In this document: positions 61,872 to 64,000 of the stretch, piece after piece
How the letters are laid out: each line of letters starts with the position of its first letter
Position numbering within the stretch: the stretch's first letter is position 1
NCBI GenBank assembly: GCA_020633495.1
Contig: JACKDR010000007.1
Location: 62,001 to 126,000 of the forward strand
Origin: Kofleriaceae bacterium
Lineage (GTDB): Bacteria; Myxococcota_A; Polyangia; Haliangiales; Haliangiaceae
Direction of reading: 5' to 3'
Length of the DNA: 64,000 bases
Program-made: the position numbers and the translations under genes
The notes under the pieces: model-generated
The model's input: the letters and a program-made list of their open reading frames with translations, nothing else
Told to the model about the DNA's origin: nothing
The model's database searches: none

Positions 61872-62441
61872 ATGGCCGAGTCCAGGTCGGAAGGTGAGCC
61901 CGCGGGCTCCCGGACGCTGCACGCCGACGAGCGGTCCTACGTGGACGCCGCCCGGCGCAAGGCATTCATCCTGTACGAGGGCCGGACCACGCCCCATCGC
62001 AGCTGCGGCATCGCGCTGGCCGAGACCTTCGGCCTCGCGACCCCGGCGTACCAGGCGCTGCGCCGCGGCGGCATCACCGGCGAGGGCGCGTGCGGCGCGA
62101 TCCGCGCCGGCGAGCAGGTCCTCGGCGAGCTGCTCGGCGACCCCGATCCGACCGGCGCGGTCACCGACGCCCTGCGGGTCGCGATCACGTGGTACCAGGG
62201 GGCGGCGCGCCGGATCGATCGCGGCGCCTCGCCCGACTACGTGTGCAACAACCTCACCCGACCGCTCGGCGACTTCGCCGGGGCCGCCCGCAAGCGCTTC
62301 TGCACCGACCTCGCCGCCGAGGTCGCGGCGCTCACCGCCGAGGCGCTGGTCCGCTTCGGCGCGGCGTCGCAGCGACCGCCCATCACGCCGATCGCGCCCG
62401 CGGGTGGCGCGAGCTCGCCTGACGTTCCGGAGGTGCCGTGA
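61872..62441 (+). CDS. Cys-containing helical protein (possible C_GCAxxG_C_C-type)
   Basis: The 189-residue protein has no signal peptide. It contains SCGIALAETFGL, then GITGEGACGAIRAGEQVLGE, and later YVCNN and RFCTDLAAEV. The spacing of these Cys around the GACGAI.AG segment recalls the redox-associated C_GCAxxG_C_C family, but the match is partial. The N-terminal Ser/Glu-rich region is disordered. Its stop overlaps the next start as GTGA, so the two products probably work together. Confidence 0.62.
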   Translation: MAESRSEGEPAGSRTLHADERSYVDAARRKAFILYEGRTTPHRSCGIALAETFGLATPAYQALRRGGITGEGACGAIRAGEQVLGELLGDPDPTGAVTDALRVAITWYQGAARRIDRGASPDYVCNNLTRPLGDFAGAARKRFCTDLAAEVAALTAEALVRFGAASQRPPITPIAPAGGASSPDVPEVP

Positions 62442-62842
62442 CCAAGATCGCCGACAACGTGGTTGCCGAGGTCGTCGCCGAGGCGTCGAAGAAGATGAGC
62501 GACGCCAACTACTCGGCGGTGCTGGTCGGAGGCTTCGTCCAGGCCCAGACGCCGACCGCGCAGTTCATCAGCGCCCACGAGCGCGAGCTCGGCGGCGCCG
62601 AGTCGATCGTCAACGTGATCTTCCACGCCGCGCTGCTGGCGCAGTGCTTCCAGCGCGCCGGCGGCCGGTCGCTGCGGCCGATGTCGTACGAGGACCTCGA
62701 CGCCGCGTCGGTCGGCGACACCCTGGCGACGCTGGCCCGGCGCCAGCCGTCGCTGTCGGACTTCATCGTCTCCAACGTCGAGAACGACGAGGCCAAGAAG
62801 CTGCTGGCCCTGCTCGCGCTGGCGATGGACGGCGTCAGCTAG
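62438..62842 (+). CDS. Small helical hypothetical protein
   Basis: The product is 134 residues from GTG 62438, overlapping the preceding stop by GTGA. It is helical and Ala/Val-rich (NVVAEVVAEASKKMSDANYS, NVIFHAALLAQCFQRAGGRS), with one Cys and no signal peptide. Family not recognised. Translational coupling implies it acts with the upstream Cys-containing protein. Convergent with the SNF2 gene. Confidence 0.7.
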   Translation: MTKIADNVVAEVVAEASKKMSDANYSAVLVGGFVQAQTPTAQFISAHERELGGAESIVNVIFHAALLAQCFQRAGGRSLRPMSYEDLDAASVGDTLATLARRQPSLSDFIVSNVENDEAKKLLALLALAMDGVS

Positions 62843-62850
62843 GCGGCGCC

Positions 62851-62880
62851 ACGCGCGCGCGCGTGCCCGCGCGCGCCACC
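62851..62880. other. Alternating CG tract in the convergent gap
   Basis: The gap between the convergent genes ending at 62842 and 62909 contains ACGCGCGCGCGCGTG (62851-62865) followed by a second CG run. Such alternating purine-pyrimidine DNA can adopt Z-form. No regular terminator hairpin was found. Confidence 0.45.
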
Positions 62881-62908
62881 TGCCGCGGCGCCTCGTCCGT
62901 GCCGCGGC

Positions 62909-64000
<1,092 letters not shown>

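Overview
The window looks like a chromosomal segment of a very GC-rich predatory or soil deltaproteobacterium-like organism, most probably Myxococcota. The reasons are nearly exclusive use of G/C third codon positions, three eukaryotic-type Ser/Thr kinases in 64 kb, two secreted proteins with Cys-rich DUF4215 and EGF-like repeats ending in a MYXO-CTERM-type tail, and an unusually large share of lipoproteins and outer-membrane barrels. I see no rRNA, tRNA, CRISPR array, transposase or phage gene. Most long reading frames outside the listed genes are GC-rich shadows. Species-level placement is not possible from the sequence alone.

Layout. 1-1288: two overlapping metallo-beta-lactamase-fold hydrolases. 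1383-3642: a diiron ferritin-like protein divergent from a TetR regulator and a cupredoxin-type lipoprotein. 3679-9108: a Ser/Thr kinase with PEGA and TonB-C domains, then BolA, Kbl and a threonine-dehydrogenase-type epimerase (threonine to glycine plus acetyl-CoA). 9109-11535: a repeat-rich island holding one HNH endonuclease gene. 11536-18926: a second ferritin-like protein, a Cys-rich secreted protein, a quinone reductase, then a PHP-domain lipoprotein with two outer-membrane barrels. 19040-27804: a hybrid histidine kinase with a XylR_N/V4R sensor, a second Ser/Thr kinase, a calcium-type P-ATPase coupled to a lipoprotein, ferredoxin FdxA and a GNAT acetyltransferase. 27813-32765: tandem EGF/DUF4215 surface proteins. 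32806-33717: a tandem universal stress protein.

33767-39942 is the most striking region: a tightly packed five-gene operon alternating lamin-tail-domain lipoproteins with staphylococcal-nuclease-type lipoproteins, ending in an outer-membrane barrel whose mature N-terminus carries a ComEA-like helix-hairpin-helix. All products appear to be exported. I read it as a candidate envelope system for binding, cutting and perhaps importing extracellular DNA. A separate ComEA-like anchored protein (57509-58060) lies downstream of a small protein with an SSB-like acidic tail, which may serve the same process.

40009-53119 holds a FAD oxidoreductase, several lipoproteins including a TPR protein, an acyl-CoA carboxylase beta subunit, Hsp33, a serine hydrolase, a third Ser/Thr kinase with an apparent frameshift at a (GC)6 tract, and an M20 peptidase. 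53327-57473 is an operon of two beta-propeller lipoproteins and a barrel. 58153-64000 ends with the SSB-tail protein, a Gly/Tyr-rich lipoprotein, a TonB-like protein whose tail is encoded by a hexanucleotide microsatellite, a coupled pair of small proteins and the C-terminal part of an SNF2 helicase.
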